Positions 63,005-64,000 of a stretch of DNA of 64,000 nucleotides are shown in pieces. Made by a program: the position numbers and the translations under genes. How positions within the stretch are numbered: position 1 is the stretch's first letter; each line of letters begins with the position of its first letter. The notes under the pieces were generated by a model. It saw only the letters and a program-made list of their open reading frames with translations. It was not told the DNA's origin and searched no databases. The DNA comes from JBCCBV01 sp039033855 (GTDB taxonomy: Bacteria > Planctomycetota > Phycisphaerae > Phycisphaerales > Phycisphaeraceae), in the NCBI GenBank assembly GCA_039033855.1, contig JBCCBV010000003.1, forward strand, positions 1 to 64,000, given 5' to 3'.

Positions 63005-64000
63005 TCAGGCCTCGGTTGGTTTGGGTTCTTCGGCGGGCTCGGCCGGGGCGGGATCGGCGACGGCCTCGACCTCATCGACCGCTGAGGCTTCGGCGTGGTC
63101 GGCGTCGTCCGTCTGATCGGCTTCGTCAACCGGGGCTTCGGCTTCGGCCGTGGCTTCGGCGGCTTCGTACTGGGCGTTGGCCGCGTCGACGTCCGGTTCG
63201 CCGGGTCCGTCCGGTTCGTCTTGACGGCCTTCGAGCATCGACACCAGGTCGTCGCCGGCCGGGGGCGAAGCGTCGCCCTCGGCGTCGGTCGAGACCAGAG
63301 GCTGGGCCTGGCCCAGGATGGCGGCGGCGTTGGCGTCGGCCTGCGTGCCGGCGCCGGGCATGCCGGTCAGCCCGGCGGCTTCGCGCTCCTTGCGGGCGCG
63401 TTCCTGCTCGGCCTTTTCCTTGGCCTGTTCTTCGGCCACGACCTTGCCGCGTTCGGCGGCCAGGGCGACCACCCGGCCGGACAGCTCGGCGTCGATCGCC
63501 AGCGTTTCGGCCAGGTATTCGGCGCCGACTTCCTCGACGTCGAACACGCTGATGAGTCCGAGCGCCGCGAGCTGGTCGACGTGGGTTTCCTCGACGCCTT
63601 CGAGCGATTCGAGGGTTTCCTCCATGATGTCCAGGCTCTTGGTGAACTCGGCCGGCGTGAGGATGTCGATGTCCCAGTTGGTCAGCCGGGCCGCCAGGCG
63701 CACGTTCTGGCCGCGCTTGCCGATGGCCAGCGATAGCTGGTCTTCGTTCACCACCACGGTGGCGCGGCCGAGCTCGAAGCAGAGCGAGGTTTCGACGACC
63801 TCGGCCGGCTTCAGGGCGTTCTGGATCAGGATCTGGCTGGACTCGTTCCAGCGGACGATGTCGATCTTTTCGCCGCCCAGCTCGTCCACAATGTTGCGGA
63901 TACGGCTGCCGCGCACGCCCACGCAGGCGCCCACCGCGTCAACCTTGCTGTCGATGCTGGCCACGGCGATCTTGGTCCGGGCGCCCGGCTCGCGGGCCAT
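63005..64000 (-). CDS. nusA: Transcription termination/antitermination factor NusA (5' part outside window)
   Basis: The last 331 residues of NusA; the frame runs off the right edge, so the N-terminal domain is missing. REPGARTKIAVASID and VGACVGVRGSRIRNIVDEL belong to the first KH domain and QLSLAIGKRGQNVRLAARLT to the second, the RNA-binding core. A helix-hairpin-helix-like repeat follows (VEETHVDQLAALGLISVFDV), then a coiled basic stretch and a long acidic Ala/Glu/Asp-rich tail of about 120 residues. It precedes infB by 84 bases. The acidic tail is longer than in most NusA proteins. Confidence 0.93.
   Translation of the reverse strand: MAREPGARTKIAVASIDSKVDAVGACVGVRGSRIRNIVDELGGEKIDIVRWNESSQILIQNALKPAEVVETSLCFELGRATVVVNEDQLSLAIGKRGQNVRLAARLTNWDIDILTPAEFTKSLDIMEETLESLEGVEETHVDQLAALGLISVFDVEEVGAEYLAETLAIDAELSGRVVALAAERGKVVAEEQAKEKAEQERARKEREAAGLTGMPGAGTQADANAAAILGQAQPLVSTDAEGDASPPAGDDLVSMLEGRQDEPDGPGEPDVDAANAQYEAAEATAEAEAPVDEADQTDDADHAEASAVDEVEAVADPAPAEPAEEPKPTEA

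Overview
The window is about 64 kb of GC-rich DNA, probably from a planctomycete of the Phycisphaerae type. Three kinds of evidence point there: secreted proteins ending in dockerin-like calcium repeats followed by a PEP-CTERM sorting tail (VPEPAS, hydrophobic helix, RRR); many 'GFTLIELLVVIAIIALLIGILLP' type pseudopilins, some with an H-X9-DG motif; and Lys/Ala/Pro-rich tails on nucleic-acid-binding proteins. The taxon is an inference; no rRNA or other marker is present to fix it.

Layout. (1) 1-12.5 kb, + strand: a carbohydrate locus. It has the tail of a probable LacI-type regulator, a LamG/dockerin/PEP-CTERM protein, a pseudopilin, two tandem paralogous large secreted proteins that look like alpha/alpha-toroid polysaccharide lyases, an L-rhamnose mutarotase, and a double beta-helix protein with golvesin-like, dockerin and PEP-CTERM modules. 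Together they suggest breakdown of a rhamnose-containing polysaccharide. (2) 12.6-18 kb: a MOT1-type molybdate/sulfate transporter, a 1146-residue carbohydrate-active-looking protein of unknown specificity and a GspG-like pseudopilin. (3) 18.1-32.7 kb, mostly - strand: a near-complete succinate/propionate module made of both methylmalonyl-CoA mutase subunits, the MeaB chaperone, methylmalonyl-CoA epimerase, all four parts of a sodium-pumping methylmalonyl-CoA decarboxylase, and a succinate/propionate CoA-transferase. The module is interrupted three times: by a GxxExxY gene enclosed in near-perfect inverted repeats, by a + strand pseudopilin gene, and by a lower-GC overlapping gene pair that includes a PIN-domain protein.

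(4) 33-42.6 kb: a chemoreceptor, metF, a translationally coupled set of three pseudopilin-like genes (one a 1099-residue PilX-like/LamG fusion), a divergent GspH-like gene and accD. (5) 42.9-58.5 kb: a DUF1570-like metallopeptidase, a nucleotidyltransferase, a BshB-type deacetylase, a GT4 glycosyltransferase overlapping truA, two tandem duplicated pseudopilins, a membrane protein, a methyltransferase, gyrB, a large TPR lipoprotein and hisG. (6) 58.5-64 kb: an atypical HhH-GPD protein, then rbfA, infB and nusA (cut by the window edge), the conserved transcription/translation operon.

How the parts work together: polysaccharide degradation feeds sugars to fermentation. The mutase, epimerase, decarboxylase and CoA-transferase can convert succinate to propionate while exporting sodium ions. 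No tRNA, rRNA, CRISPR array, insertion sequence transposase or prophage was recognised.
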